From Siphonodentalium dalli (Eukaryota > Mollusca > Scaphopoda > Gadilida > Siphonodentaliidae), in contig CP136062.1 of the NCBI GenBank assembly GCA_032622095.1, forward strand, positions 163,490,875 to 163,554,874: 64,000 nucleotides of DNA, given 5' to 3'. Numbering within the stretch: the stretch's first letter is position 1; each line of letters starts with the position of its first letter. Both the position numbers and the translations under genes were made by a program. Under the pieces are notes generated by a model. It searched no databases and was not told the DNA's origin. It saw only the letters and a program-made list of their open reading frames with translations. This document shows, in pieces, positions 47,300-59,797 of this stretch.

Positions 47300-47985
47300 T
47301 ACGGGACTCTGTATATGCACTAAGTGATCTACATAAAAGTTGTTTTTAGTACATATATTTATATACAATGAACGATTATATAATTCCAAGGTCATTAGAT
47401 AATATATTTACATAAATATGGACTCACGTTGAATGCTCTTTAATGCATTCAAGACGATAAATTTAATGATTTAAGTAATATAACTATCAAATATAACGTA
47501 GCGATTGTTTCTTCAAGTGTGTAGTGGCAAATAATGTCTTGATATAGTTGTTTTGATAGGTATTTTGTGTGACATTGTGTTTATCTTTCGCCTTCTGCTG
47601 AAACCTAACGGTCCCAACATACGCAGAAGGCTTATTGTACATTCAAACTGCATTGTTCTTGGTTGAGTTTTGTTTTATTCTCATATTAGTCTCGAGTCTC
47701 GGTACGTGTTCGGCAATGGCAGAACCAACCCCGTATTAAGGGGCCAGCAACTTTCAAGAGGACCTGTGCGACTTATCCTTTCATAGCATGAGTTAATGTA
47801 ATGTGGACACTAAGGGAAATCCATTGGTAAAAGTTATGGCAAAGGATTCAAGACTTTGATTGACCTCTCTGATAAGCGAGGATATATATATATAACCACT
47901 TGTCTGGATATTTAAATAGGCAACAAATGACCATACCCATTGATACGGTCTTGGTCCATAAAGACTAGGCGTGAATTCACTATAG
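47300..47985. other. No supported gene
   Basis: Nothing recognised between the left inverted repeat and the N-terminal part of the GCDTTS-family gene. Confidence 0.4.
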
Positions 47986-47987
47986 GA

Positions 47988-50810
47988 AAAGAACCTTCAG
48001 TGGCAAACCTGATTGTATGGATACAGTTCCGCTCTCTAAGAAATGGAGGTCTAAACAAGACCCATTTAATTTCAAAGAAGACTGTTTCATATGTTGAAAG
48101 GGTGGGATATCAGATTCCCGTCATCCCGATAGAAGGCAAGTTCTTACAGTAGCAACTCTCCCTATTAGAGACAAAGTTTTAGAACATTGCCAAATAAGAA
48201 AGGAATTCGTGGGCATTGAACGTTCAGAAATGCATTCTATGTTGCATTGATCTCGTTGCTGCAGTAGCCGTATATCATGCATCTTGTTTCTCCGTGTTAT
48301 TGGGAGAAATAAATGAGGATCCATCTTGAGAGAAAAACACAGGACAGAACACCAAGTGTCGAAATGCAACGCTCATTTGATTAGTTATGTGTATGTCTGG
48401 GATGGTACAGAACTGTATACTCTGTCCGAGTTACATATCGCTATGGTAGAGCTAGCAATTGGGTCAGAATCATATTCAATAAAACGCCTTGAACGGTATG
48501 GGGAGTATATATTTTTTGCTGAAGTCGATGGGCGTAGCAACGTCATTTGCTTCAAATATATGACCAAGTACTTGATAAATGACAAGTGGTATGCGTATAT
48601 AAGAAAGTGAAACACAGAGGAGGCAGATAGAGTTGTTGTGACGGCCGCGAATATGATTAGGGCAAAGTTGCGGGAAATGCCATAGGGTAAGAAAACCTAC
48701 CACCTCAGCGAGGAGATAGGAAATATTGATAACATAAATAAATTGACTCCACGCCATTTACAAATGTTTCTGGAGATACTAATTCCATCTGATCTGAAAT
48801 CAAACAGAATAGCAATATTATAGCATTGGTCACAGTATCGTGCAATATGCGTGGTCCCGATCTGTTATCACCACTACCCTTTTTGGTATTGGGTTGAAAT
48901 TGATCACGTGTTCGGGCCAAGGTGGCTTGTTGATGAACTCTGTCTAAATTGGGGTTTTCAATTACTTACGACGAAGTAAGCAGGTACACGCAATCAGTGA
49001 TCCAGGTGGAAAGTCTTGAAAGTACACTAGTGGAGTATTTTCCAGGTACCTTTACTCAGTGGGTAGCAGATAACATCGCCCATAACGTCACTACTATTGA
49101 TGGTAAACGTTCATTTCATGGTATGGGGATAATCGCAGTTTCATCTCCGAAGGACTACACCCGGCTTACACCTAAATCAACAGTGATCACTCGTCAAAAA
49201 AGTTTTATGGTTGAAGATCTGATCGAAGACAAGGCTGTGTCTATCATACACTATTTGAAACCTACAAAGCTGGGATTACAAACAATAAAGTATCGACCCA
49301 TACTTGGGTTACAAAACCCATACACACTGCCTCCAGGTTTGAACACTGGTTTGTTATGGCATTGCGGTTGGCTTCCAAATCGAGCAATGAAACATATACC
49401 GAACTGGTCTGGATTCATGGAACACATCTTTTCTTCAAACAGCTCAGAACCTTCAGAAAGTCAGAAGTTCTTTTTCTACCGATAATAAAACCTCAACCCA
49501 TCAGATGAGTCTTGTTTATTGTCCACTTTGATGTATAGTCAGAATCACGCGACACAGTTGGGAATTGTGACTCCATGCTTGACCAGCCACTTTGGTTCAA
49601 AGCGGTTGAGATAATTGAAGCCAAGTCACTTGGAATAGTTTGTAGACTCGGCGTCTTCAATCTGACGATGAGATTCATGGGTAGCATTGGTACCACGATG
49701 AATGGGTCGGGGTTAGATGAGGCTCTTGAAAACGCTTATGGCTCAAACGTTGTTGCCACGATGCTTTCCGTGAAGGCATTCTCACGAGCACTCAGATGTC
49801 ATTTCCTTGTTGACGGAGCCCTTACTAACAAGCTGTTGGAGATGATTTGATCTCTAATGATTCAAATGATATTTCCAAGTCGACAGCCGATGACGCGGGG
49901 TCAAACGCGGCATCAGATTCTGAATTATTCCTCCAACGTTAAATATTCGAAGTAACTTCGACATCAAATGTCCAAGAATCGACAATCGAAGGAATCGATT
50001 CAACTGATACTGACAGTTTCGAATGGGAGAGGCTTAGTCAGGCTGAAGTGAACTCTGTATGAAAAAGTGTTTGATGGGCCCATCACAGTTTCGATGTTTC
50101 CGATTCAATAGAACTCCTCACATTGAATGAAATTATGTTATATTACAAGCCATACCTTGGCGAGAAATCCAGAACATCCAAACTGGTTACAGTAAATGGA
50201 GTATATAGACATGATTAAAGAGATTTTATTCAAGCTGAGAGAACAGAAGATTCGAATCTCCATTTAGTAGTTGTTGGGAAAATGTTGAATTTGTTTGCTG
50301 CACTATGCGAAGGTATGTCGCTTGTATTTGCAAATTATGCTTGACTTACCCAAACAATTTCCGTGGTTATACAAGTGTTTTTATAGAGGATGGTGTTCAT
50401 AATATTCGAAGGAGTAGTAGGTTTTGGGCAGGACTGTCCAGTGACCTAGTTATTGAGCAAGTCATGATGCGTTCTATCAATAGTCGGGGTGGACTTACGT
50501 GAGGAAGAGGAATAACTGATTCTTTCGAACGAAACGAACAAGCAGCAGTTTATACATATACTCAGCAAGGCGCTACGGGACGCTAATCACACAGTACATC
50601 TGACGCAGACACAATGATTGTTTGAGTTGCGATAGAATCAGCATCAACATCACAGGTAGTTGTTGCTGATGTTCTAGTTTTACTCCTACATCACGGGAAA
50701 GGCGCATTATCAATATGATATCGTGCACGAAGGCGGTGAATTGGTCACCAAACATATTATTTACTTGCATGCTTCGGGTAGGTGTGACACAACATAAGCG
50801 ATATTTGGAC
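47988..50810 (+). pseudogene. GCDTTS-family large protein, decayed near-full-length copy
   Basis: A long series of pieces in family order. N-terminal Cys pair: FNFKEDCFIC, RHPDRRQVLTVATLPIRDKV, then an IDLVAAVAVYHASCFS piece (about 48075-48290). Next are ELAIGSESYSIKRLERYGEY and YLINDKWYAY (48440-48600), FGPRWLVDELCLNWGFSITY (48910-48970), HNVTTIDGKRSFHGMGIIAV (49080-49140), DQPLWFKAVEIIEA (49580), RFMGSIGTTMNGSGLDEALE (49670), AFSRALRCHFLVDGAL (49775), RRSSRFWAGLSSDLVIEQVM (50410-50470), and eroded SDADTMIV / VVVADVLVLLLHH pieces (50600-50700). Stops and frame changes are frequent, and a deletion joins RGGLT to the C-terminal part near 50520. GCDTTS itself is lost. The biochemical function of the family is unknown to me; the multicopy state and inverted repeats around it suggest a mobile element. 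Confidence 0.75.
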
Positions 50811-50814
50811 AGAG

Positions 50815-51665
50815 AAAGACAGGCTTGGTGAAACGATTAGAATCATCCGCTCAGCTGCAACATGTTTCGATATAAATCAGCAATCGGGCTGCGTCAGCCC
50901 AACAAGTAGCCTAGGCAGGTTCGAAGATTCTCGTTCAAATGTACTCGGGCACGGATGGAGAGTCCCTCGACCATCTATGATACGCGAAGTTCATGACCAT
51001 GATTTCCTATGGCAGCCTATTGCATTGGCCTAGGGTTCACTTACAGGTTTTAATCTGGGCATAACTCGGGAAAATAGATCTAGAACCAAAATATTGGGGG
51101 TGGAAATGCAGGGGTCAATACTTATCCCAATAATGACTAACCAAGAACCAGCAACATAAAATCTTCTTAAATTCAGTCTATGCAATTGTAAAATGTCGTC
51201 AAGAAATCCTTGTAGCACAAATCAATGTTCCTGTCGGAAAAAAATGGACTTAAGTGTGTCACTGCCTGTGTGGATTGTCGTGGGGAGATTTGCACGAATT
51301 TGAGCAACGGCTGTTGATCAGGAACTGGATTGAATGTGGCTGTATCGCCAGAAAGCAATCTCAACATTCACTAAATATATCGTTCGTTTGGGTGGAAGAT
51401 TCAAAGTCAATACAATCATAATGTGGAAAATTAGTGGGAAAATAAAGAAAAAACACAGATTTTCCGGTTTTGGCTGATATTTTGGCCGCCATGTTTAGGT
51501 TTATTACCCGTAAATTACATAGTTTACTCTGGAAATATATTGTATACACAGCAAAATGAATTTTGGTTTTAAGACGGGTTCATAGTTTATTTTGTGCGTC
51601 AAACAATAGACTTCTCGAAATTTTCAACTTTCAAGCGGCCATGTTGGACGCCATCTTGAATAAAA
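50815..51665. other. Eroded tail, no supported gene
   Basis: Follows the last readable piece of the GCDTTS-family copy. 'TTGGCCGCCATGTT' and 'GCGGCCATGTTGGACGCC' words occur at 51482-51495 and 51635-51655. No motif-bearing frame. Confidence 0.4.
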
Positions 51666-51668
51666 AAA

Positions 51669-51792
51669 ATTCCCCAAGGCGGATTTTAGCGGATTTTGGA
51701 TATGTTCACCAGGTGGTTATCCTGCATCGAATGACACCAAATTCAGCTTGTTAAGAATTTTTTCCGGGTTCAACCCTTCAACAGCCAGACTA
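51669..51792 (-). repeat. Right inverted repeat bracketing the GCDTTS-family gene
   Basis: Reverse complement of 47105-47237 at roughly 75-80 percent over the aligned parts (GCGGATTTTAGCGGATTTTG, GTTAAGAATTTTTTCCGGGT, GCCAGACTA). It is followed by TAT. Confidence 0.6.
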
Positions 51793-51844
51793 TATTAGGC
51801 GAGCGGCAGAGATCCAGTTTTTTTCGGATAAATGGGCCTATGGT

Positions 51845-53090
51845 ACTTAAGGATAAATTTGGTGTCGTTGGAAACCTGAGGATGTATGCTATTCGATGGG
51901 GACTGCTGTGGAATCTGAAAGTGGTGCGGTTGCCATGGATACGGTCTCTGAAAAAAGGTGTGCAATCCGTAGAAGGCACCATATGAATAAATACGATATG
52001 GTCCAGAATGAGTATTTTTGGAGTCTTGGTAGTCTTTAATATCGGAATTCAAGGTATTATCATCAAAAGGGTAACGGTTAACACATGGTATGGTCATGTT
52101 AACACATGGTATGGGTCAAACCTGGTGATTTTATGCAAAAATGGGTGATTTTTGGTATCGCAGTATATCATGCCACTTATGTCTGCCACAGGGGCAGTGC
52201 ATATGTCGTTGTAATCGGGAGGATGTGTACTTTCAGTTCCAATCTGATTTAGAACCAAAAAGTTTGCGGTTGCCATGGAAACGGCTTGTACGTGAAATAT
52301 AAATAAAATCCCATGAAAAACACATCTGAATACATTTGAAACATACCTGTATTGGGTTTTGGGAGTAAGACGTATATTTGGTGGCATTAGTCAAAGTAGT
52401 ATCTGATAATTCGCCATGCCAAGGGGGTCGGAAGACCATACTGACATAATAATTGGACACATATACATAATTTCTACCATTTACCACCGATTTTGGGGTA
52501 AAATATGCAGATTTTATTGAAAAAAGGTCGATTTTTGGAATCGCAGTATAACTTGGTATATATGCCATACACATGAACAATTTATATGTCATTGTAATCG
52601 TGAAGATGTGTACTTTATGTTCCAACCTGATTTGTAACCCAAAACTGGTGTGGTTGCCATGGAAACGGTTTATCCCGGAAATATATATTAATCACAAGAA
52701 AACCACTTCAGAGTACATTTGAAACCTACATGTATTGGATTTTAGGAGTAATGTGACATTTATTTTAATTTAGTCAAAGTAATTAAAGTAATTATCTGAT
52801 AATTCGCCATGCCAAGGGGATGGGAATACCATACTGACATAATAATTTAACACATATACATAATTTCTACCATTTACCACAAAAAAGGTTGATTTTTGGA
52901 ATTGGGATATAACATGGACATGATACATTATAGGACACCGGGACATTTTATATGACGTTGTAATCGGCTGGATGTATGCTTTATGTGCGAATATGACTTA
53001 ATTGGACCCCAATTGGACACCAAAGGTGGCACGGTTGTCATGGAAACATGTCGCGTTTTCACTATACATTTGCAGATTTCAGGAAAAACT
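51845..53090 (+). repeat. Tandem array, four units of about 340-385 bp with a GTTGCCATGGAAAC box
   Basis: The box GGTTGCCATGGA.ACGG recurs at about 51929, 52269, 52653 and (as GGTTGTCATGGAAACATG) 53033: spacings of 340, 384 and 381. Between boxes the units share TAATCG..GATGTGTACTTT, TCTGATAATTCGCCATGCCA, CATACTGACATAATAATT and TTTCTACCATTTACCAC. The first and last units are more diverged. Minus-strand frames in the array are repeat translation. Confidence 0.85.
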
Positions 53091-53297
53091 TGAGGACACA
53101 TGTGAGGCTGTAATAAATACATTTTAATAATGGTCAATGAGTATGAGTCTCTAATACATAGTAATTGCAATTTCGTATTTGCATAAAACAGTAATACAAT
53201 TCGACGTATAAATAAATTGGTGAATGGGTCGACACCTTTTACATTCAATTAGATATTTCAGAAACATCACGGGGAGTTGGGAAAAAGTTTTCCCATT

Positions 53298-53398
53298 TAT
53301 AAGGATTAACTGTCATGTGGACTATTTTTATGGAGATGTAACCGTGAGGTAAGTGGTCATAACTTGTGTAAAACCCGACATGACAGTTAATCCTTATA
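53298..53398. repeat. Hairpin with 21-bp arms
   Basis: TATAAGGATTAACTGTCATG(T) at 53298-53318 is exactly inverted at 53378-53398, with a loop of about 59 bases. It is a possible small MITE; TATA-type flanks are not informative. Confidence 0.7.
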
Positions 53399-53399
53399 T

Positions 53400-54240
53400 T
53401 TATATACATTTAGCGAAAAATACCACTTTTGTAAATGTATTTAAATCGAAAAATGTATCGTGACAAAACCAGCCCAAAATATCCCATAGCACCCTTGGCA
53501 AAAGTTAACAGGAACAATTGAAACCCGATGATTTATTAAGTCAATCCTGCGCGAATCCAAATGCGCCCAAAACATTACGCGTTCGTCTTTCCAAACCCAA
53601 ATGACGTATCGATGTTGTTATGAGCCTGCAGTTATTAGCTGTTGCGCATTCACCCAGAAATAATTGCAAATAGCATGGGTGGGTGCCGACCAATCAGAAT
53701 GCTGGATTTAGTGATGACAACACTTAGTATGTAAATATATTCAGTTAATATATACTCTGTCTATCATGAATTAATATATATAAAAGTTATCCAGACCCCT
53801 GTGTGTCGAAGTACCATACTCATGTATTATCAGTTTCGCACAAAATTTACGTTAGGAATTTATCGAACACTGTACATCATGCAATAAATTTAAATTCTAG
53901 TTGAAACAATTTATAAATGACTATTACTAATTTAATATACATCCGATGTGACAACTTATCTATATAAGGATACAGTAATTGAATGGAAGTTGTTCTTTCC
54001 ATCGACAGTCTCAGCATTGATGTCAATGTTGTCGTTACCTTCGTGAATTAGATTTCCGCCTTTTGTCACACTTTTTATTGTACTCGGAACAAAGACTCAG
54101 TTTTCCATCTTAGCCATTTCCTTCTCATCAACGCTGGTAATGAATTTTCGTAAGTCATCATATGGCATACAAAAACCCAAGGAATGAAGCGTGTTTATTA
54201 GGTGGCGAGACCCGAAATCGTGATTAAGCTGGACTGACAA
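53400..54240. other. No supported gene
   Basis: AT-rich; nothing recognised. Confidence 0.4.
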
Positions 54241-54242
54241 AC

Positions 54243-55141
54243 CTACATGTAACGGTGTAACCGTTTTAGGGAAGGTGGTATCTTCTTATCAGACGCAGAA
54301 ATGTTCACATCTTCTGGCAATGGGTAGGCTTTATTATCTTCCTCACAAGGAAATGTGTTAATGTCTGTCCGCACGTTTTGTACAACACGGTGCATGTCAA
54401 CCACGGTATCACCCACGCCTCCAACGTAAAACTGGTCACATTCTCCTGCATCTGACGAATTTATCTCATTTAGTTGAATCATAGTTTTCATAGCCTCGCC
54501 GATGGTCACACGGCTACTAAAATAATGTTAGAATGCCCGGATCCGTATTGGGGCTGCACAACTATTGCATCGCCATAGTGATGTTGTAAACGGTTTTGCA
54601 ACCTTGTTGATTTATAATCAGCAGAATCCTCTGGCAATAGTGATGAAAAATGGTTGTGTAAATCTGACAACAAAACAGCAGTGCCCTCGGCCAAGACATC
54701 CTTGTCGACACGGTCAATTATCTTTTGAAACGCCACATCATGAACACTTTGTTCTGTTGGTGTATGCATATGTTTTCTTATATTACGTTTTGCTGTATAC
54801 GTGGCCATGCAAACATTATGATACACAGCTTCTCCCTTATGAAATTGTCAACATCCAAAAGTTTGAGCATAGTCTCGTCTCCTCTGCATGTTGCCGCGTC
54901 TGTTGTCGTTGCTATAGCCTATCTCCAGTTTCAATTCGGTGTAACGTCCTATCCTTTTTATGTGATGCCTTCCCACAAATAATACAATTTTTCCAGTCAA
55001 AATCATAAAGAGTTGACCGTAGACATTTTGACGGAATTGACGGAATTGATGTTGTATTTGTTTCCGTAGTTTTAGATGAATTTGGTGTCTGGCATATATG
55101 CTGGATATTGCTTTCGCTCGTGTACGAAAACATACATACAT
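54243..55141 (-). pseudogene. GCDTTS-family protein, N-terminal half
   Basis: Minus-strand pieces in family order. DWKNCIICGKASHKKDRTLH carries the N-terminal Cys pair (CIICG, 55010-54955). Then come YHNVCMATYTAKRNIRKHMH (54825 on), SVHDVAFQKIIDRVDKDVLA, DYKSTRLQNRLQHHYGDAIV, and after a frame change NISASDKKIPPSLKRLHRY near the end. CxxC followed by H..C suggests a zinc-binding N-terminus. The order CIIC...YH..C...RLQ.RL..HY is what I recall for the amino-terminal third of these proteins. It lies downstream, on the same strand, of the C-terminal half at 55574-57519, so the two do not form one gene in normal order. Confidence 0.7.
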
Positions 55142-55570
55142 TTTTTTAAATATTGTTATGAATCAGCCGATATCAATTATAATGTATATGACGTATGTGC
55201 GAGATGTGTAATAATAATAGAAGCACACGTATGTTGAAATTAGTTAGAAATTACCACACTCAAGTAAGTTGCACAATTATACCACTCGAGCCTATTTGAC
55301 CTTGCTCTCGTCTAGTAATTTCTAACTTATCTCAAAATAAGCGTAGTTCTATATATGACTATTGGTATGCAAACGTACATATTATTGTCTGCCCAGGGAA
55401 TTTGTAATGTGTCAGTCACGCATGCTGTCACTGAAGGATGATTCGTCAGACATTTCACCAACACTGCATGTTGCAGAAGCAGATTCTCCAGATGATGAGT
55501 TTGCGACGAGTTCGTCAGATGCACTGGTGGAAACTTCAACAGGACTAGACAGTTTTAGTTTAATCAGACA
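55142..55570. other. Spacer between permuted halves
   Basis: No motif. It joins the C-terminal stop of one family copy (about 55574) to the N-terminal start of another (55141). Confidence 0.4.
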
Positions 55571-55573
55571 AGC

Positions 55574-57519
55574 ACGCTAGTTATTTCGCCTTTTCTTCGG
55601 TAGAATAGTTGGCTGTTCAGTCTCGTCGCCATCCGCTTCATATCCGTCTTTTACCACGTTGCTTTGACCAGTTGAATATCTGCGTGTGAGGCTTGGTGGA
55701 AACTGAGAGCTCATGAACCAAACAGGAATTATGTGGTCATCCTCCTCTTTCCATCATCTGTTTGCAACAGACGGGTAGATGATATTCTGGGATAAACACT
55801 GCCGTCATATGAAGCACTGGAGATCGCTCCGCTTAACGTGTTCGACTGCACTGTACTTATCTGGAAATAAACTTGCACTTGATTTAATTTTCTGCTTTTC
55901 ATACATCCTAACGCGTGTTGCGACAAAATCTTCCCCAGAACGCCCACTGTACATAGCGGTTTGCATGAAGACCTGGGCTTCTTCAATTTTCAGCACTGAA
56001 GACAATGATGTTCCATGTTGTTTCAGAAGGCTGGTTTTATCTTTTTTGAGCATTTTCCTAAGTGGTTTCATGTTTCCTACGCCATACGGGAATGATGTTG
56101 TATCACATCCGGTGATATGCTGGTAGAACATCACACACGTCATCACCCAAGTGATCGAAATACATCAATACATCTCGTATTGTCAATCTTCATAATTCAT
56201 TTGTATGCAGGCTTTGTCTGCGCCAATGCATGACACAACAGAACGAGAACGTATGTGTCCGTCGCTCGAACCACAACATGACCTGGCATCTTGGAAGCTA
56301 TCAACACCAATTGAGTATCGACTTCTTGATGATTACAATCTTCCTGACGTTGTGTGTCATCTGAAGTAATTCGCCATGTCTCGTTCTCCTTTGTCACAAC
56401 CATGGGAATTTTGAGATATTTCTTAATTTCTTTGGATTTGAACAGCTCAATCAGGTAAGATATAAGCTCCGTCTTATTGTCACCGTTGATTAGGAAACCA
56501 TCCCATTCTCTCCCGGTTGGATTCTGTTGATTTCCACTACTTATGTGAATTCTTCTGCAAGCAGCCCCCATCCGTCGTTGTGTCAGGTGCTTCGTTGTCG
56601 TGGTACAATACGAATCGAAGATGAGAGAGAGGCTCAGTGCTTCGCTATCTTTGGTGGCATACAAAACTCAGTAGCGACTTCCCGAAATTGAGTCAGCTAT
56701 CACATGTTTGAATTGCTTTAACAGCAGCCATACCGTCGATCAACCAATGTGCGCTCTTCACGGACTGGTCAGAACAAGCATTTGTTTCCTCAATAAGATG
56801 GTTTCTGAGTGCAGCTTTGGATCCTTGTCTCAAGTCTCGCTCTGGTGTTGCTAAAGCGAGCGGAACTGATGTCAATGGATATGAATGCGCTTCAGATGGG
56901 GTTGTTGCCTTCCCGACCAATAAACCGAAAGCTTGGTGATCTTCCTTCAGAACGTTGACAACTTTCGGATCCTTTTTTTTTTCTCCATGCCAGTTTTGAT
57001 TTTCGGCTTAGGAATTCTGTCGAAAAGGCTTACCCGATCGGACTCCGTGACCTTAATCCTCTTGCCAATGAATTCGGTAAATAATTTCTCACCGAGGTCT
57101 TTTGAAGACAACAATCCATCAACCGTATCCTTCTCAATCTCAACTCCTGTCAACAGATGTCTCGCTGGGCCATCTTTAAATGGGTCAAAGTACTTGGCCA
57201 GTTGGTTAACAAGCTTCTCGATCATGATTCCGTGTATTTTACATGCCCCTTTTGTTGTTTCTTTGTGTGCAGAAGTGGTGAGAACACACAATTTTTCTTT
57301 GAGTACCTTAGCCATAACCATGGTCGTAGCCAGCATTTGTAAAAGGCGGGTTCGAATATTAACTGAGGGGCACATGACCCAGGAGAAAAGCTCCGACCGC
57401 GGCGCGTGTGAAGGTGAAGGATGGGGTGTCCCTTTCCCGCAGGTGGGGGTCCGAGGGGCCTCCCCCGGAAAAACAACTTTCTTCAAAAATTGAACCCATC
57501 GAGCGCGAATCTGGAGCAT
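55574..57519 (-). pseudogene. GCDTTS-family protein, C-terminal half
   Basis: Minus-strand pieces, nearly continuous. CVLTTSAHKETTKGACKIHG and FDPFKDGPARHLLTGVEIEK lie around 57230-57140, then RKLSTFKEDHQAFGLLVGKA, PLTSVPLALATPERDLRQGS and WLIDGMAAVKAI (56920-56700). After a frame change come LIFDSYCTTTTKHLTQRRMG, NGDNKTELISYLIELF, CNHQEVDTQLVLIASKMPGH and VVVRATDTYVLVLLCHA (56640-56215). After a further frameshift come ITGCDTTSFPYGVGNMKPLR (56125), FMQTAMYSGRSGEDFVATRV and IPVWFMSSQFPPSLTRR, ending with a stop at about 55574. In the family the middle motifs are usually EAD and DTD; here they read EVD and DTY. I compare EAD/DTD/GCD...GxGK with FEN1/XPG-type PIN nucleases (inference). At least two frameshifts make it a pseudogene. 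Confidence 0.75.
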
Positions 57520-57524
57520 ATTTG

Positions 57525-59400
57525 ACGATTATTTGTGTAACATCTGCACTTAAATTAGAGAGGTAATAATTTATTGGATTTGAGCTACCGATTATGTGAG
57601 AATATATGACATGGTAGTGTTTGTCTTCATACATGATCAAGTTTTATGTACTAATGTTTTCTCCATGTATGGGACCGTGAACGCGTGTGGTATCGACTCG
57701 GATAATAAAGAACGATGACAAAACCCAACCATCCCCAGATATAATCTGCGTATTATATCCCTTTGCGATATTATGAAGTTATTTTATGAAGGCCTAGACA
57801 CAAAATTGTTATGTTATTGGCTGAAGTGGGCTATATAATATATGGAATTGAACGACAATCAATCACTCATTGCATATAGCCCATTTAATATCGTTAGATA
57901 TATATGCACGTATAACTTGATATGTAAAGCCTGGAACTGTATTTGACTTATTCTATATACATGTAACCTATGACCCCCGACCTTCTATATATACTTTCTG
58001 TGAAATTACGCATTTATTATCCAGAGTAACGTGTTGCTGCAAATAGTGGACACATGCTTAATCACTATAATCGAATAATTATTTTCAAACCAATGTTTAG
58101 TTATCTTCATACTATCTGCTTATATAATATCATACAAGATCTATTCGAGAATTTTACCATACGAAAACTGAAAAAAAAAATACCTGCAATCAGCCAATCA
58201 CAACCATTCGCACGTCACAGCATCTCGAAAATAAACAAAAACATCTACCTTACTACTATTTAAATTCTCGGTACTATATTTAGCTTGGGTTTGAATTCGC
58301 GCACAATATTTTCCTAAAAGTTTTGGATCTGGTGACGGTTTTAGTTCTTAATCGTTCCTGAAAATACATGTGTATATTAATCACAATAACGACGGATTCA
58401 CACAGTGCATGTAAAACATGACTGCATCATCATTCTGTTGTCAATATGTGTGTTTATAGTTTATTTATGTATTGCCTCCATATGCAGCTGAGGGTTGTGT
58501 TGGCATAAATAATTCAGTCTGTTTGGTTATGGTGTCACTGCGCGGAGCGTTGATAACAGGGTGCGTACTTTCGTGCACATTCGGCCAGGCACATGTATAT
58601 TTCTTACAAGTATTTCAACACCGTCGATGTTACCATAATTTGTTGCTTTGCATAATTATGAGTAATGATTTTGATGTTGGTCACCCGCATGTAATATATA
58701 TAGCCGTATAAAACAGGTATATTTGTCTATATTCAGTCCAGCCTTCCGTAATGTATGTAACTCATCAACATATTCATCTGCTTTCCCCTGTGGTTCGCTA
58801 TAAACTCAGGAGTGTACTATGTTTCGCTCGGTTTTAAATTCGCACACCGATGAGTGCTTGAAAAATAGCAATGTGCGATTTAAATACGATTAATGTATAA
58901 ATTTTTCTCTGAAAATAAGTACAAAAGATTCCAACTGAGAACGCTCTTTATAACCTAACACATTTGGTCGGCGAAAATTGGACGCTCTTTACAAGAGGCG
59001 ATCATTGATTTTTTTGCCAGGCTGACAAATAAATCCAAACGTGTTAAAACTTCATCTTTCGAAAGTCGGCATATGGCTATCAAAACCTCACATCCATGGG
59101 ATCTTGTGTCCGGTTTAATTTGTTAACTTCCAGCTAAACACCCCGGTGTCATATTTGAGTGAAATATAGGTTAAACTGGGACAATATATTATACACCGAA
59201 TCTGATAATCTCGATAATGATAAAGTGTACGAACTTGGACAAATTTCACTTACTCGTTTGACTATATACGACTAATGGATTATATAACTTTTTAATGGAA
59301 TTACGCCATGCCGCCCAGTGTCTGTAAAAAAAATAGTTTTACCTAGTGAATTAATTTTGCGTTTGAGTGTGTATATTTCTAAAGAACATGCTTCGTCATC
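57525..59400. other. AT-rich stretch without supported gene
   Basis: Nothing recognised apart from two 'CGCTCTTTATAA' / 'CGCTCTTTACAA' words near 58943 and 58983, which recall the inverted AAAGAGCG words of the AGGTACG MITE family. Frames lack motifs. Confidence 0.4.
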
Positions 59401-59406
59401 TTTTAA

Positions 59407-59797
59407 CCCTTTACCCAACAAACCGGCCAAAACCGGCCAAATAAAGCTTCAACAGCCTAAAATATCTTCGGTCTGTCTCAATAGAACCATACAAATATGG
59501 ATATCATTGGAACCGGCTCCTTGACCACATTGTGATAGTTACAGTTATGCCCTGTGCCAATGCATTCTCTTATATATGCGAGTCGACCATAGGTCGCCTC
59601 GCATATATAAGAGAATGCATTGGCCTAAAACAATCCTTTTTTTAACACTTTTTACCATTTTTCTTACATTCTTTAACAATTTTATAATTTGTAATGTGTT
59701 AAGCCAATGCATTCTCTTATATATGCGAGGCGACCTATGGTCGACTCGCATATATAAGAGAATGCATTGGCACAGGGCCCTTCTGTTGGGTAAAGGG
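59407..59797 (+). mobile_element. piggyBac-like MITE (CCCTTTACCCAACA ends) carrying hairpin pair, copy 2
   Basis: 391 bases, flanked by TTAA at 59403-59406 and 59798-59801. Palindromes are at 59556-59624 and 59703-59771 in opposite orientation. The left part reads AACCGGCCAAAACCGGCCAA then ATAAAGCTTCAACAGCC and is almost identical to copy 3 at 60767. The frames across it translate the palindromes. Confidence 0.9.

Noticed and set aside
48949-49485. 178-residue open frame as an intact stand-alone gene
   Set aside because: Homologous sequence continues in other frames on both sides, so it is just the longest unbroken piece of a decayed larger gene.
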